A DNA stretch of 64,000 nucleotides from positions 1,488,001-1,552,000 of the forward strand of contig JBCAMK010000009.1 of NCBI GenBank assembly GCA_038503065.1, in the 5' to 3' direction. Below the pieces are notes generated by a model. That model saw only the letters and a program-made list of their open reading frames with translations, had not been told where the DNA came from and searched no databases. The DNA comes from Paragyromitra xinjiangensis (Eukaryota; Ascomycota; Pezizomycetes; Pezizales; Discinaceae). Below, piece by piece: positions 47,727-60,539 of this stretch. A program made the translations under genes and the position numbers. Each line of letters begins with the position of its first letter. Position 1 is the first letter of the stretch.

Positions 47727-50700
47727 ATGGACGGAGGAGGAGGAATCACCGCTGGTACAGCGCCAGCCACCAACGGTGCAGTCACCAACGGCCATCAACA
47801 GCCCCTCAATCAGATCAAGCAGGCCCTAGAAATTGTCTACGACCCACACTCTACCAACGAATCTCGGAAACAAGCTGGCATCTTCCTGGAATCCGCAAAG
47901 AACGAAAAGGAGGCCCCTTATCATGGTTTTACGCTAGCATACGACAGGAACCAAAATGCTGTTGTGAGGCATTTTGGGTTACTGCTTTTAGAGCATGCCG
48001 TACGGTATCACTGGGCAGATTATTCGGTTGAGGAAAGCACCACAGTCCGAAACTGGATCTTAACTCTGGCGGAGAATGTTAAAATGGATGGGGGGGATCC
48101 GGTTTATCTACGGAACAAGATTGCACAGCTGTGGGTGGAGGTTGCCAAGCGCTCGTGGGCCAGCGAGTGGCTAGACATGGATGAGCTTTTGGCCAAGCTC
48201 TGGGAAAACTCCTCGACACAAGGGAATCCTGCGCAAAGAGATCTAGTTTTGTCAATTTTGGAAAACTTGGTGGAAGATGTTTTCAACAGGGAGGATTCAG
48301 TGGCTGGGATCAGAAATACACCTTTGAGCAAGGCTTGTATTGACGTATTTACGCCCATGGGTGTACTAAGGGAATATTTTCCCCAACGAGATCCGAGCAT
48401 AGTGCTTGTATCTGGGGAGGAAGGCTGGCTAGGAAGGCTCGTGAGCATGCTAGAAAAGTGTTTGGATGCTGGTGTGCAAGGTAACGCCGAGGTGGAAGCC
48501 TGTGCGATAAAGGTCTTGGGAACCCTGAAAGTTTGTATGGGCTGGGCTATTCCGAAGTACGCCCAAACTCCCTTTCCATTCGAATATTGTGACTAGCGCT
48601 AAAACGACCTTAAATAATTTAGAGCAATCGCTGCGGCAAAAGTGGTCGAAACTGTCGGAAGGTCACTGATGGTAGAAACAATTGCGGTGCAGATGGTATC
48701 TACTTAAGCTCACATTCGCTATTCGTTCAAATAGAAGGCTAAAGCTAATAATATAGGTCGCTACAGAATGTCTTCATACCCTGTTTACAAGAATACTTCT
48801 TGAAGATGATGATTTCCAGAAGATTGTTTGCCCAATGTACCACGCCCAAACAGTAGAGTTGTTGAGAAATATTTTCAATTGGGTGCAGGTTGATCCAAAC
48901 AATATTGACGAAGAGCGATATCTCTTCCTAAAGAGATTCTCAGAGGTGAGATCATTACCGAAGTTCCTAGTTGGTGCTGATGATGCATAGTAACTAACAA
49001 CGGTATGCGGCCCAAAACAGATGATCGCCAATCTCGGTGGATTTGTAGAAGAGAAAGCAAGCTTAATGCCCCCGGAAACTAACTTATCCGAGTTTATGAA
49101 ATTACTATTCGAGATTACAAGCCATAACAGTCTAGCGGTCTCAATTCCCGTGCTGAACGCGTGGACTCGTATTGTCAAGAAAGATGTTCTTAGCGAACAT
49201 GAGGCTGTGTTGCCTCTGATTCCCGGTTTACTGGAATTGGTGACCTCTAGGCTAATTCGGGTAAGTAATTCTTCTCTTCTGCGCTTTACAACCCTTTTGG
49301 TCATTTCACCTTTGTAATAACGCGGATAATCTGAATTGTCATGTAGTATGAAGTCATGGAAGATGACTCGAACCCAAGCCTACTCTTCTTGAACGAAGAT
49401 TTAGATACTATCCCAGAAAGACACGCATTTCTCGGAAACTACCGACGTTTCTGTCAGAATATCGTTGAGAGCATGGTACGAAAGCGACCGTTTGAAGCTT
49501 TTCCATATATCATGTCACGAGCAGACAATTCTTTGACTGGGTTGTATAGCAGGGAACCACCATTCACATGTAAGCTTTCTTCACTCAATTATTCAAGGAG
49601 AAATATGTATCGATCGGTAAGAGGGCGCTACTGATACGATTTACAGTGGAATCGTATCGCAAAAATTCAAATGCTTTCTTAGAGATTGATGCCCACTTCA
49701 CTGTTGCGGAAGCAGCATTAAAGGGATACATACGATGGGTTGAAGGTATTAATAACAATCCCTCTACTGCTCAACCGAATGTAAGCTCCTCTCCCCCCAG
49801 AAAATTTGCATTTCTACATTCTTATTTCGTGGAGCTAACTACGGCTTATTATCCTGCAACAGCACTCAACCAGCCGGGATGAGCTCGAACAACGCCTAGA
49901 GTCGTGGTGTGAGCGGATCTTGAACATGAATTTTGAGGATCCAATGATCCGGAGAAGAGTCATTCAGTTGATGGTCACCGTTTCCACCTCGGCTTTGCAC
50001 AGGAAAGCCGACTTGATGCTGAAGATCCTCGAACATGTTTGTCTAGCCCTGCCAACCCTTATTTCGCGACATAGATTAGTTGAGCTTACAGGTATATCCT
50101 ATTATAGATATTACTTACTAGACCAGTAGAATATTTGGCAAATCATGCATACACCGACGCTGTCAAGGAGCTCATGAGCGTCTGCACTACTGAGATCCAA
50201 AGGCTGGCAATGAAGATGCCAGACCACTTAATGCTAGTTTATGAGCAGCTCCAAACAAAGATCAGTGAGATCGTGGCCACGGAGAATGTGGATGATCGGA
50301 CAAGAATTGCATTTCACACTTTTCTCTTCACGATCAAGTACGTCCCCTTCTCTCCAACCCTCACCTAATTCACCAAGCTAATAGGATGGCTGAAGTCACC
50401 GAACTAAGAATATCGACCCACAATTACGGCAATCCAGACTGGAAGGTTATATATTCCCAGTTCGTGAGGCTTGGAGAGACCCAGTGCTCACCGAGTCCCT
50501 ACAAAGCTTTCAAGGGTTTTGTGCAGTTCTGGGATTAGACAAAGTTCAGGATTACTTGATTTCTAGACGGGTTAATGAGATTCCAGATTTTACGAAGCAG
50601 CCACTAGACGCAGAAGGCCAGGCTTTACAACTCGAGTTGACGGAAAAGTTTAAAATTTTGCCAATACGAACCACAAAGGCTTTCTTAGCTGTTTCTACGG

Positions 50701-52169
50701 AACAGCTGAGGAAACCGTCAAACGCATACAACATTTCATGTGCGCTTTGGCATGACGCTATACCCATGATCCTCCCTAATCTACTCAAATTTCTCAGGTG
50801 AACTCCCCATATTCTGTCATTTTTAAAAGATGCTAACCCAACCAACAGTCACGCACATGGTTTCCATAATCCTGCCAATTGGCAAGGACTCCAGCCTGAG
50901 CTACAGAGTGTAATTCGCAAGATCTTGACCGATCGTTTTTGGCAGGCAGGAATATCCACTGGCAGCCGTGATGAATTCTACGAAAACGTTACGAAGACAA
51001 AAACCACGATGGAAGGGCTCGCATCTTCTATCAGAGGCGCGATCCGGATGGTCCGAGAAGCATGTTACTCGATTCTTTGGTGTATGTCAAGGCTTGATGT
51101 TCATTTCTACGGCCTCGACGAATTACCTGGCCCTCTCGCACTGGCGCTTTTCGCAGACGCCCACGCTCTTAGCTCACACCAGATGTCGATCTTATTGAAC
51201 ATGACAAGATATATCATTGACGACTGCCCGACGACACTCAGAGCACATTTCTTGACACCATTGTTGGCAAGCCTATTTGCGCAAGTTGATAGGAAGATCA
51301 GCGGGGAATGGAACGAACTTATCGAGAAGGGCCAGATCACACAGGGGGACGACAAGTTGGCTGAGGAAATGAAAGAGGAGAGTATTTTGAGACAGCTCAC
51401 ATATACTGCTGTCCTAATCGTCGCAGGATTGTTAGATCCGCAGAGACCGGGCGAGCCGGTTAATCCTACCTCGGGTTTTTTGAGCCAGCTCGCGTTACCA
51501 GAGACGCAAGCTGTTGGGACCGGGGAACAAACTATGAGGGAATTTATTCTTTCAAGCGACTCTGTCCTTGAGCCTTTAATCCTGTTCTGTACCCATGCCT
51601 TGAGAATGAGGGATTCAAGATGCTGCGGAATCATCATCAGGGTATTTAGGTCGATCGTGCCAGAGTTCCAGGCGGATCGAGCAGACATCAGAGAATTTAT
51701 CTGCCGTGAGGTCCTCATGGCGGCTATTGATGTAGGTCGCCCTCTTCTTCTTGGTAATCTTCCTAGGAAACCCTTTTACTAATTTCTCCATCAGTCGCTC
51801 CATGAAGACTACTTTGTCGATGTCCAGAAAGATCTTGCGCAACTCATCGCAGCAATTTTCTTGTTGTACTCTCCTGCATCGCCAACCCCGCGTAACCTAC
51901 TACTTTCGCTGCCCGGAATCACCGAATATAAGGTCGACAGTTGCTATAAGAAACTAACCGCAGCTGGCAGCACTCGTCATCAACGTGCGTTAATTTTGGA
52001 GCTCCTCGACGGTCTACGCGGGGTCGCTGTCAGCGAGAAGGGAAAGTTGCCACGAGTCTCAGCAGGAGCAAAGCAGAGAACTCAGGCGGAGAGAAAGCAA
52101 CAGCAGCAGTACGCTGAGAAACGCCAGGAAAGCCCGGATCTAGGCGGCGTTGCCGATATGTTTGCATGA
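47727..52169 (+). CDS. MSN5: Exportin-5/Msn5-type karyopherin (11 exons, 1261 aa)
   Basis: Importin-beta family export receptor; Msn5 exports phosphorylated cargo and exportin-5 exports structured RNA, both with Ran-GTP. Exons are 47727-48556, 48623-48695, 48757-48945, 49021-49260, 49347-49569, 49647-49780, 49863-50091, 50130-50337, 50396-50797, 50849-51731 and 51795-52169; all phases agree, 1262 codons. The N-terminal importin-beta segment has the HxSRKQAGIFLESAKNE and YHGFTLAYDRNQNAVVRHFGLLLLEHAVRYHW blocks. HEAT repeats follow, with REAWRDPVLTESLQSFQGFCAVLGL and SILLNMTRYIIDDCPTTLRAHF as exportin-5 landmarks. The C-terminus is Gln/Lys-rich. Exon 9 uses the acceptor CTGAAG; an AG ten bases upstream (TAATAG) would break the frame. 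The length is close to yeast Msn5 (1224). Confidence 0.93.
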
Positions 52170-54331
52170 ATTCGTTTCGAAATGCCAAGGCCTAATCAAT
52201 GACTCTCATAAAATCCTTGGTAGGTTTCGTGAGAACTTGAGGAGGTGTAAGTATTTTCCTTAGCTGTGAACGGGGGTGGGGCGGTGTTTATGATTTAACT
52301 TCCCTTACGTTCATAATTTTTCTTTCTTTTCTTACATAATGCTTAGAGAGGGCTGAAGGAGAGTAATTGCGGCGTATATCCGGCGATATCATTATTCTGA
52401 AGATTCTGTTCCTAATTTCATGCTATCATTTTTTTGTCGGCCCCCGGGCCTTCCTCTAGTCCAATTTCCTCGGGGAGATATTTTCTTTTGTGCATTTTAT
52501 GAGTATCAGATTTAAGTTCAGGAAACATTGGATAAAGGTGGGAAAAGGGTGATACTTAAAGTTAGTCATATCAGGAAGCAAAGATTTCACTGCATTAAAG
52601 TGGTGATGGGGTTAAATACTAAAAGTGTGTTCTTACATTGTGTAAAGCCATGGAGGGATAGATATGCATCCTGAAAGACGTGAGAAACCCCCACTCGAGC
52701 TGTGAAATGGCAATAATACAAAAGCTACCATATATACTACCAAAAATTGCCACTCGGACGAGACCAAGTAACGCCAGGCCCTCGTACCTCACTACGAAGT
52801 GGGTGATAAAAACTATTCCTAAGCAACACCTCCAGAGGAGAGGAGTACCCTTGATGCCTACATCTCCACCCCACACCCCAACAAACATTACGAACCTAGC
52901 CGCCATAGCCTATAAGGGCTGGATGCGTGTATGAATTATCAATCAATCAATCAAACATTACGAACCTACCCAGCATTATTCCCAAAGTAAATACGAGTGA
53001 TTCCATATGATTACCTGGCTTTCCAACCGTGCCAACTCCAGTAATAATCCCGCCCAAACCCAGCCTAATTCAATCAGAAGGCCTAGAATGCTTCAACTAA
53101 TAAACGAGAAAGCCCCTCGAGCGGTGTTAGTTTCACCTACGTGTACTCTTCTCACTCACTTATGTTCAAACACTGATTGCTTTTTCAAGTTCCAATCGAT
53201 TATCAACTAGCAAATAAGCGAAAATGACACCAAGGAATTTTTCTTTTCCTCCACCCGTCCACGCGCGAAAACACGTGATAAAAAAAACAACCGCTAATAG
53301 AAACAAAGGAAACAAAAAAAAGGAAAAAAGAGCAAATTTCCACAAAGAAAACCCATAAGGAGGCATACAAGTATATCACAATCTAATCCTATGAAAGAGA
53401 GAGTAGATATAAGGGGGAAGGCTAGAATCGAAGAACAGAGTGTGCATGGACAGAAACAATAAGGAACGACAACGTGACAATCTTAGTTAGTAAAGGCACA
53501 AGAAAAAACACAGGGTGAGCCGGGATAGAATACTACAACAGAGAGGAGACTGAGTGAAAGGTAAACCATTAGCTGAATCAGACTAAGCTCCAGAAATACG
53601 TTTTTAAAAACCTCATCTTTACCTCCCCACCGTCGCCAGACAGCTAAATATATTACACATACGAACCCCCATTACTATATCAGAAAGAACAGAGAAAAAA
53701 AAGACGAAAACAACCCTAACAAAGTTTCCCTAATGCCCGATCCCATCCCTTAAAACCTTCCCGGTAAGCTCCCTTTTCCCTCCCCCAACCGCGAGGGAGG
53801 AAATGGTATAAAAGGAGATACAGAACCCTCCAGGCGCAGAAAAAGACAAACGAAAAAGGGTAATCAAAGAGCAAAAAAAAAGAAGAAAAAATATAGTTGA
53901 TCAAATGATCTAATGATTGTGATGAAACAACCTTGGAAAAGGAAACGAAAGAGGAAAAGACCGAAATTGTCGTTCGATGACGGTGACTCTGACTGGCTAA
54001 CGTAAAAGAAAAAACAGAGATATCACTAGACAAAGGAAAAAAAAAGTAGACACCAGATGACGCTGGAAAAAGTCGTGAATAGTAATAATATAAGCTCCCC
54101 CAGAAAGAAAGAAAAGTAAACTCTAACCCCAAACCTCAAACCTTTGCCAATGCTGTTCCTCGACGGTTGTGCCGCATGTTCCGCTTACTCGCATACCCCT
54201 AAAATAAAGCACACCAAAACACCGCGCTGCGCTTAGCGTGCATTTGGAAATGATTTGTGGGAGAAAATCGTCCGATATACTCTTCGATCTGGCTAGTGTG
54301 GGCTGTCTCTCATCCACATTGCCTAGCTCCT
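52170..54331. other. Intergenic region between convergent MSN5 and MSS4
   Basis: About 2.2 kb with both 3' ends. Sequence from 53270 to 54110 is A-rich on the plus strand (U-rich in MSS4 sense), probably its long 3' UTR. Two direct copies of CAAACATTACGAACCTA lie at about 52882 and 52952, the second behind a short TCAA repeat. No gene recognised. Confidence 0.5.
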
Positions 54332-57142
54332 CTAGGATGATACCCTTTCAACCCTGATCGCCATATCCTCTGGCATCGCTCGTGCCTTACTGTGAGAAAA
54401 AACTTCTTCTCCAGTCTCCCTCGATGCACGCCTATCTGTGACACTATCCACATATCCCGAGTGTCTTCCATTATCACTTGAACTGTCTCTGTGGCTGTGG
54501 TTTAGAGTGCCCATGCTGCTTCCTTCGCCGGCCTCTTCGACAATTGGCAGAACTGCACCAGATGTCCCTCCAGTTCTCTCTGCAGAAGGCGATCGGACGG
54601 TGGAAATTCCTCTATTCGGCCTTTCGCTCTCGTTCGCTCCGTTACGCTCCGTCCTTTGCGCTTCCTCGCGGGCTCTTTCTAAGATATCGTCGGAAGGGCC
54701 AGACGCAAGACCTTCTGCTGCGGCAGCGCTTTCTCGGGTTGCCTTTTCCCTAATAGCCTCTTCTGGTGATTTCACATGACCTGAGATAAACCGGAAAAAT
54801 CGCTCCCCATATCCATCAGGTGGGATGGCAGAAATTTGGTCCTTGGGTTGGGAAAGGCCTCTCCAAAAGTGCTCCAGCCTTTTAACAAATCCATACTATT
54901 GAAGGTCAGTCAAATCCATAAAATCAACTGCTCGACATGTGATACGAACGTGAGTAAGACAATCAATAATTCCAAGATAGTAGATAACTTCGCCAGGCTC
55001 ATCATTCTCACGAGTCGCCCTAAATCCGCCATCATCCCCGTAAAAAACAGTATTCCGTTGCCTAATTTATAGTTAGATCTTACGTTTACGATCCTGAGAA
55101 AAACAAGACATACTCTGAAAATTCCTCCGGTAGTCGATTTGCACTTCGATCGAGTGTAATCGGTACCTCCTTGTTGATAATCTTCCTGAGCTCTCTAGCT
55201 TGCCTTGCTTTCTCCATTTTACTCGGCGTCCTCTGCAGCATATGCCCGGTTATATCATCTTGGCCAGCCTCAGCCGTGCTACCACCTGGTTGGAACACCT
55301 TCAATGCACTATTTCGGATGTCATCACTGTTCCCTCTCTTAAGATCATGAATCCCCAGCAGTAGTGAATAATCCATAATATGGAGGCGTTTCAGCAGCGC
55401 TACATCCCTCTCCACCTGCTGTAGGAAGAGTTGCTTCTTAGTAGGGCCGAAATTCAGGTGCATATCCCTTCGAAGCCAATTCAGATCTTTCAAAGTAGCA
55501 CGAGGGTTATCGGCCAAGTTCTCCTCCTTGAAATCACGCCCAATAGTTGAACCCTTCAGATCAAAAGTTTGGTGTATGTCTCTGTGAGGGGGGAACAAGT
55601 TATTCATGACAACGAAGTGTATTTTTCGTCCAAACGGCGTCTTGACCCGATGTAGTCCGTAAAATTGTGATATGAGGGTATCTGGATTATCCTCCACATG
55701 CTTGAAATAGTCCCGTAAGATCTTTCGAAGGAATCGGTGCTCTCCATGATGAATTGTCTTAATGATGTACTTATAATCTCGAGAGAAGTAAAAGAAACTT
55801 CCACTCTTTCCAGGTGAGCCCAACTCTGATAGTATATACTTGCTGGTCAGGGACATTAGATAGTCTGCTGGATCTAATCTGAACTTTGCCCGCAGATGGC
55901 GAAACACCCAAGGTGAGTAGTCTTTGAACTTAAAGTCATACTTGGCAGAGGGGGTAAGTTCATTTCCGGTTCTGTGATTCGTAATCGGTGATTAGAATTA
56001 AGGTTAAGATCGAAAATTCAGGGGTCTACTCACATATCAAAAGAGAATTTGTTTATGGCATCAAAATCCGCGTCGGTCAGAGGTCGATCCATTTTGGCGT
56101 TGACTCTTGAAACCACGAACCGAATACCCGTAAGCATGTTGTAGGCCGTGACCCAATTGACATGGTTCTGATCAACCTTCGTCCCAACCATAACCTTATC
56201 ATCATCCAGATCCTCCTCCTGCTTTCGCCTCTTGCTAGCCCGCTTTGCCTTGATTGTCTCAGCCCATCGTATTGCGTCCTCGTCTTGCGGTATCTCATCG
56301 ATATGCATATCGGAATGTACGGATCTCGTCCCTCTCCGCCCTAAAGATATAGATGCCCGCCGAGGAGCAGCTTGAGTGGGAGAGAATCGACCACTTGCTG
56401 TAGCATCCGACGAGCTTCCACTAGGAGCGGCTGTACGACTAGGATGAGCCTTGGGAACCTGTAGAGTATGCCTATGTCTAATGGTTGTTGATGTGGGCAG
56501 TGTCGGCGATAGTTGCGTTGATATCTGCGTTCCAGAAGCCCCAGATCCCGGGAAAGGATTAGAGAATCGTGAAGGATTGACAGCAGTGTTAGGTGTGGTA
56601 AGTAAGGCAGAAGACTTTGAGGTTGAAGAGCTCATAGGAGATTGGGTGTTGTTGTTCGAAGGCGGTGCAGGGGACCCACGCGGCACGGTCTGGTGAGGCA
56701 GACCGTTCGGCGCTGGGGCAGATAGGGGATCAAAGACAGTTCCGTTAGGAAAATAAGAATTCTCTACGGTCGGCACTACCCGGACAGCCGATCCTGCCCC
56801 CGAAGCCGGCTTAATATCACGGTCAGGTGTTGTGTTACTCCCAGTGGAGGACATTTTTGAAGTTGAAGTGGTTGAAGAGGAGAAAGTTGAGGGCCTTCCG
56901 TTTGGAATACTGTTGCTGTCTTTCAGCCCAAGGCCAACACCATTAACCCCTCCACTTCCACCTACTAAGCCTCCGTTCGATAGAGAGGAGCTGTTTGCCG
57001 AGTGGATCGAGTCCTGGGAGGGATGTTGATGAGGCCGGGAGAAGTTCTGCGGCTGGAACTGATGATGCTGTATGCGATGGGTCGATGTGTAGGACTCGTT
57101 GTGGGGAAGTGTCATCACAACGGTATCTCCAGACTGAAGCAT
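54332..57142 (-). CDS. MSS4: Phosphatidylinositol-4-phosphate 5-kinase Mss4 (4 exons, 880 aa)
   Basis: Makes PI(4,5)P2 at the plasma membrane, controlling actin and endocytosis. Exons on the minus strand are 57142-56034, 55971-55114, 55061-54950 and 54895-54332, 881 codons. The first about 280 residues are Ser/Pro/Gly/Thr-rich and disordered. A dimerisation-like region follows ([20 protein letters not shown]). The kinase has the Lys in [51 protein letters not shown], the insert with [16 protein letters not shown], and [23 protein letters not shown] 140-residue Ser/Glu-rich tail follows HVKSPEEAI. Intron 2 (55113-55062) joins FSE to [12 protein letters not shown], and intron 3 starts with GTTCGT. 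Confidence 0.95.
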
Positions 57143-59825
57143 GTGCAGTTGCCGGCCTAACAGATTGGTGCTCGTTTCTCAGGAATTAAAAAGGCCAAAA
57201 AGGAAAAAAAATACGAAAACCACGGAAACCCCTTTCCTCACACGGGCAGGCGCAGGAAAATATTGTCTGAGCACAGCAGCAAAGAGTGCGTATACACCGC
57301 CTGGTCCAGCCTCCCTAATTTTAAATTTCCCGAGCTGAACTGGGGTGGGGGTTTCCCTCTGTCTCGTTTGCACAGCTTTTGCCCAGCCAAACGCTCTTAA
57401 CTCCAACGTTCTCCTCCGGGTGTTCTTCTTTCGGGTTCCGGGAAGGATGTTTCTCTCGGGAAGGGATGCTATGGTCAACCGGAATTGCAAGAACGGCCTA
57501 GACAAAGCACGAGGAAATGATCGGAGAACAAGTTACAGGGCTGTATAAGCGTGCGTTGGGTATGTTTCTGTGATCGGCCTGCGAGCGGTTCTATGTATGG
57601 ACTTTGTTGGAAGCGAGAAAAAACAGACAGCAGGATGGACTACAGAGTGGCAGTGTGATGGTGAAGACGATGATGCGGGGAAAAGATGAAAGAGAGACCG
57701 GGACAGTAGGGAATGACAGGCCGCACGTATCGCGACTCTTGAGGTCGTCGCTATTGGGAATTCTGTTGGAGGGATGCTTAAGGAAAAGGAGAATGGATTG
57801 TCGTGGGCGCGAGACAGCGCGACGACAGAGGGGGGCCACCGAGCGAGGCGCAGCATGAGTCGATGTATCTACATACAAGGAGCCAAAGGAGCCACTACCA
57901 TATTTTCGCGAACTTCAGCTCCCTGTGGCTCCAAATCTCGGATTCTCTCCTCCCATGCTTACCAACCCTCCTTACTTGACCTCTTGATGCTTCTATTCTC
58001 TTGGTATCCCTCAGCTATGATAAGTTCAGTAAGCGTTTCCTATACTTAACTCCATGCTTACATTGTTATTTCGGCTCAGGAGGTGCCGGTTCCCAGAGGG
58101 TTGTCAAACACCTCCCTATAAATACCCAGAGTAGCCTGAGAAGGGCCAGGTAAACAACTTTGCGTGTAAAATAGGGAGCTGTTGTATTTACGCGCAGCAA
58201 TCGCACGTGCTTTATTTTTAAGGGTTCGAAAAGAAAAAAAGGGTACATGTAGCTCTCCCAGCCTGCAGCACGGCAACATGTTTCCCGTAGTCATTGGAGA
58301 GAAGGTGGCTGTGGGGAATTAAAGATTCGAATAGAGACCAGCCAGCCGGCCCTAAAAATTACGTCTCAGGACTCGCGGCCCCGGAGAATAACCTTAGAAT
58401 TCAGTGTATGTATGTGCATGCTGTCTATTCACCAGAGCATATCGAGAAGGCATTTGGAATTTTACTACCAAAAGCAACCCACCAAGCTCCTTCTTTGCAG
58501 ATCTTGGCACGAAATATATGTAGGCTTCCATTCTTTGCTAGCCGTTTACAGACTCCACCACCGTGCCAAATCAGGGTTTGCACGTCATCTAACGAGGCAT
58601 CCCGCCCCCATGCATGCGCCGGCAACGTCGGAAGCAACACCTCCGATTCCCCAGATTTCACAATGAGGCGCTACGGTGATCTACAACTACATATTCTCTA
58701 CAACGCTCTTATCAGGATATCGTTTTGAGGAACGCCATATCAAAAACCGAATTGCTGTTCGTCGAACTCGGGTGACCTGGAACAACATCTATCCAGCCTT
58801 ATGAACCTCCAATCCAACCGCTGCATGTTTCAGATTCCCCAAAAACTCATTAAACAAGGCATCGGGAGGCGCCTCATTCGATGGAGTACATTGAGGACAG
58901 ACAAAAAACAATACTGCAGAAACTAACGACAGAAACACAGATTACTCCTTATGATAAGGCGTTTTGGCTACTCAACTATGCATGAAGGACATGTTACTCT
59001 GCAGCGTACACATGAGCCAATTAGTCGCCCGCAGAACCCTTACCATGCATTTGGTGAAATCAAGAAGGAAAAAAGACGGAATCAATAATGTATGTAATCT
59101 CTTCCTAGCTCTTAAAACTCAAAACCTTCGCTGATACGGATTTTAAACAACAAAAATACGATTGAAATACAATTTTTTTCAATATATGAGATTCCAATGT
59201 CCACAGAAACACGCTCGCCGCGAATCGACCCAGATTACATGTACCCAAAAAAATCAGTCCACAATCCAGAAGAAAGAAAAAATTATCGGTACCTGCACAT
59301 CTATATATAAAAAATAAAGAAAAGGGCAGATTCCGGGTGTTACCTTGCTGAACTACACTCATAGCAGCACCTCAATTAGGAAAATTATGTAATGTAATTG
59401 ATTCTAGGTGATATAGGCATTGGCAAAAGCAGAACCACGCCTACCACGCCTCCACGCCCGAAGGATTGCTCTATTGCTCACCTCAGTACGTCTAGTACGC
59501 CTGCCCTACGCCCACCTTCCATTAGGCACGCCCATATGCCTCCGCTACTGCTGAATTGCGCCCACGTACGCCTATGCACCCACATGCTGTCCCCAGGCCG
59601 CAAATTCAGCGAAGTCGAAACCCTAACCCTTGCTTACCCGACCCTCCCAGGCTCATAATGACCTCACACGCGCCTTCCGCCAGCTATTCCCTTATATCAA
59701 CCACACACCCCACCTCCTGCTCGCCTCCCCCCCACCTCCCACCTCCCACCTCTCCATATCTCCAGCTTGCCCCACCACTCCAATCCCCAACTCCTACCCA
59801 TCGGCCGACGTGCTAATATGCTGTG
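57143..59825. other. Intergenic region, left part of a 6.9-kb gene-poor stretch
   Basis: Starts with the MSS4 promoter and leader. No gene, tRNA or rRNA recognised. From about 59436 to 59600 the plus strand is dense in ACGCC motifs (ACGCCTACC, TACGCCTGCCC, ACGCCTATG), continued by Pro-coding-like C-rich tracts at 59700-59770. Confidence 0.45.
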
Positions 59826-60290
59826 CTATAGAGTCAATTTGGCAGTCTATTCGGCAGTCGATTCGGAAGCAGGCAGGTAGTCGATCCCGAGGCAGGCAGG
59901 CAGCTAATTAGGCAGCTGACAGGCAGTCGATTCGGAGACAGGCAAGCAGTCGATTCGAAGGTAGGCGGTCAATTCAGCGGTCAATTCGGAGGCAGGCAAG
60001 CAGTCGATTCGGAAGCAGGCAAGCAGTCGATTGGGAGGCGGGCAGGTAGTCGATTCCGAGGCAGGCAGGCAGGCAGGCAGGCAATTCAGCGGCCAATCCA
60101 GCAGTCGGTTTCGAGGCAGGCAAGCAGTCAATTCGGCGGTCCCTTCGACAGTCGATTCCGAGGCAGCTCGGGAGGCTGTCAGGGAGTCGGCTCGGAAGTA
60201 GGAAGGCAGTCAATTCGGAGGCTGCTCGGGGGGCTGTCAGGGAGTCGATTTGGCTACAAGCAGGTAGTTGATTCGGAGGCAAGGGTTTCC
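59826..60290. repeat. Degenerate minisatellite, unit about 20-23 bp
   Basis: About 20 imperfect units of the form GGCAAGCAGTCGATTCGGA, with expansions of GGCA within some units (for example GGCAGGCAGGCAGGCAGGCA near 60060-60080). Unit length and sequence vary, so it is an old or fast-evolving array. No coding function is apparent. Confidence 0.85.
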
Positions 60291-60424
60291 ATGTATATAA
60301 GATAGCAGGATTCGGTAGGAATAGAATGAATTGAACGAGCTCCAGCTGCCCTAATAGGCGTGACCTAAGTGTGACATGACTGGTACCGTATTTGCGCCTG
60401 GGAGCGGATATTCGTCAGGCGTAG

Positions 60425-60537
60425 TAGGCTCGGATTTTTTTAGGCGTCCGTTCGGGCGTATGGCGCTCGCCTACCCGTACCTACGTGATATCGTTGCTGA
60501 ATGCGCCTGAACGAGGCTTTAAAAAAATCTGAGCCTA
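60425..60537. repeat. Imperfect inverted repeat (hairpin), arms 34 bp
   Basis: Arms 60425-60458 and 60504-60537 match at 26 of 34 positions as reverse complements. Both contain TAGGCTC, a seven-base T or A run, and a GTTC.GGCG motif. The 45-base loop is GC-rich. The flanks are rich in GGCGT, the reverse complement of the ACGCC motifs on the other side of the minisatellite. Confidence 0.7.
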
Positions 60538-60539
60538 GA

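Noticed and set aside
52882..52971. Two direct copies of a 17-base word near a TCAA repeat
   Set aside because: Too short and isolated to call an element; looks like a local slippage duplication.
58294..58728. 144-codon plus-strand frame in the gene-poor right part
   Set aside because: No recognisable motif, skewed composition, several overlapping frames of similar length, no start context; not supportable as a gene.
59826..60290. Spaced repeats that might suggest a CRISPR-like array
   Set aside because: Units are imperfect, unequal in length and lack unique spacers, and the genome is fungal; a minisatellite is the better reading.
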